A stretch of 15,069 nt of DNA from JANYCG01 sp031418395 (lineage in GTDB: Bacteria; Pseudomonadota; Gammaproteobacteria; Burkholderiales; Burkholderiaceae_C): positions 1 through 15,069 of the forward strand of contig JANOXL010000389.1 of assembly GCA_031418395.1 (NCBI GenBank), given 5' to 3'. Below, one piece after another: positions 14,622 to 15,069 of this stretch. Numbering within the stretch: the stretch's first letter is position 1; every line of letters starts with the position of its first letter. Both the position numbers and the translations under genes were made by a program. The notes under the pieces were generated by a model, which was not told where the DNA came from, did not search any database, and worked only from the letters and a program-made list of their open reading frames with translations.

Positions 14622-14670
14622 CGTTTGGGCTGAGCTTGTCGAAGCCCTTCGACAGGCTCGGGGCGACCGG
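14622..14670. repeat. REP-like palindromic element
   Basis: GAGCTTGTCGAA (14632-14643) and TTCGACAGGCTC (14648-14659) form a 12-bp stem with one G-U/mismatch position and a GCCC loop, flanked by CGTTTGGGCT and GGGGCGACCGG. This resembles the widespread REP-type motif with TGTCGAAG / CTTCGACA cores. It stands in the 365-bp non-coding gap between the divergent lipoprotein and puuD genes, where I find no gene. Confidence 0.65.
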
Positions 14671-14740
14671 TCCCTGTTTCATTAGGCCTGATCAAAAGGA
14701 AGGCGTTTTCAATGGCTTTTTTGCGTAACGCCTTGCCAAT

Positions 14741-14773
14741 TTGTCCCCTCACCTCAAAAAGTGTATACACTTT
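14741..14773 (+). promoter_or_regulatory. puuD promoter overlapped by a GTATAC palindrome
   Basis: TTGTCC (14741-14746), a 17-nt spacer and TATACA (14764-14769) make a plausible sigma-70 promoter. The -10 lies inside AAAGTGTATACACTTT (14758-14773), a perfect 16-bp palindrome sharing TGTATACA with the gntR-uraH gap. That position suits repression by the local GntR protein. The untranslated leader would be close to 90 nt. Confidence 0.6.
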
Positions 14774-14863
14774 CTGACTCGAAACACGTTGAAAATAGGG
14801 TCGAAACGCGTTGGTAAAGCGCTCTAACCCACTTCGAAAACTGACTACAGGAAGACCTGGCGA

Positions 14864-15069
14864 ATGGAAAGTTACCTGCTCGATTGGGCCAACCTGCTCT
14901 TGCGCTGGGTTCACGTCATCACGGCGGTCGCCTGGATCGGCTCGTCGTTTTATTTTGTTTTTCTCGATAGCAGCCTGACACCGCCGGTCGATGAAGACTT
15001 GAAAAAGCAGGGCGTGAGTGGTGAACTCTGGGCCGTACACGGTGGCGGGTTTTACCACCCGGTCAAGTT
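14864..15069 (+). CDS. puuD: Membrane urate oxidase PuuD (N-terminal part only)
   Basis: Integral-membrane urate oxidase, with a C-terminal cytochrome c domain in full-length members, converting urate to 5-hydroxyisourate. The window holds 68 codons: MESYLLDWANLLLRWVHVIT, then AVAWIGSSFYFVFLDSSLTP, and ELWAVHGGGFYHPVK at the edge, all highly typical of this family's first helix and following loop. AGGAAG at 14849-14854 is a good ribosome site nine bases before the ATG at 14864. The remaining helices and the heme-binding part lie beyond the window. It supplies the UraH substrate, and its promoter carries the same palindrome as the gntR-uraH gap. Confidence 0.9.
   Translation, partial: MESYLLDWANLLLRWVHVITAVAWIGSSFYFVFLDSSLTPPVDEDLKKQGVSGELWAVHGGGFYHPVK

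Noticed and set aside
14597..15058. 153-residue minus-strand frame
   Set aside because: It runs antisense through the puuD start, its promoter palindrome and the REP-like element; no family resemblance.

Overview
The window reads as a chromosomal segment of a betaproteobacterium, most likely a Comamonadaceae member (Rhodoferax/Polaromonas/Acidovorax-like). This is inferred from the recN-nadK / hrcA arrangement, the moderately high GC coding sequence and the style of the uricolytic cluster. No search was run.

Left third (1-3514), housekeeping. recN (partial, minus) and nadK (minus) are directly abutted, and hrcA is divergent from nadK across only 28 bp. Then come a tRNA with a CAU anticodon, a factor-independent terminator, and a small secreted Sel1-repeat protein. 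A 140-bp stretch of about 13% GC (3571-3710) separates this from an orphan AMP-forming acyl-CoA synthetase (3848-5407).

Middle and right (5677-15069), an oxidised-purine catabolism locus. Reading leftward on the minus strand from 13160, the genes are an FCD-type GntR regulator, PuuE allantoinase, a natural fusion of OHCU decarboxylase (UraD) to allantoate amidohydrolase (AllC), an unusual M20 peptidase homologue, then an SBP / ATPase / permease ABC importer of the nitrate-taurine-NMT1 type. Diverging rightward is uraH (5-hydroxyisourate hydrolase). At the right edge is the start of puuD (membrane urate oxidase). Together PuuD, UraH, UraD, PuuE and AllC cover urate -> 5-hydroxyisourate -> OHCU -> allantoin -> allantoate -> ureidoglycine. 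The importer probably brings in a purine breakdown product. A GTATAC-centred palindrome lies in the gntR-uraH gap and again over the puuD -10, which suggests the local GntR protein controls both.

Most unusual features: (1) a small intergenic element with four copies, GCTAT-N7/8-ATAGC-N18-GAGACCTA, each lying downstream of a gene in its sense orientation; (2) an M20 protein encoded next to AllC that has lost three of the five canonical metal ligands, while the AllC domain beside it keeps all five; (3) the UraD-AllC fusion itself, which joins two non-consecutive pathway steps; (4) a decaying 12-bp tandem repeat directly after uraH, followed by an element copy and a perfect 13-bp-stem hairpin.
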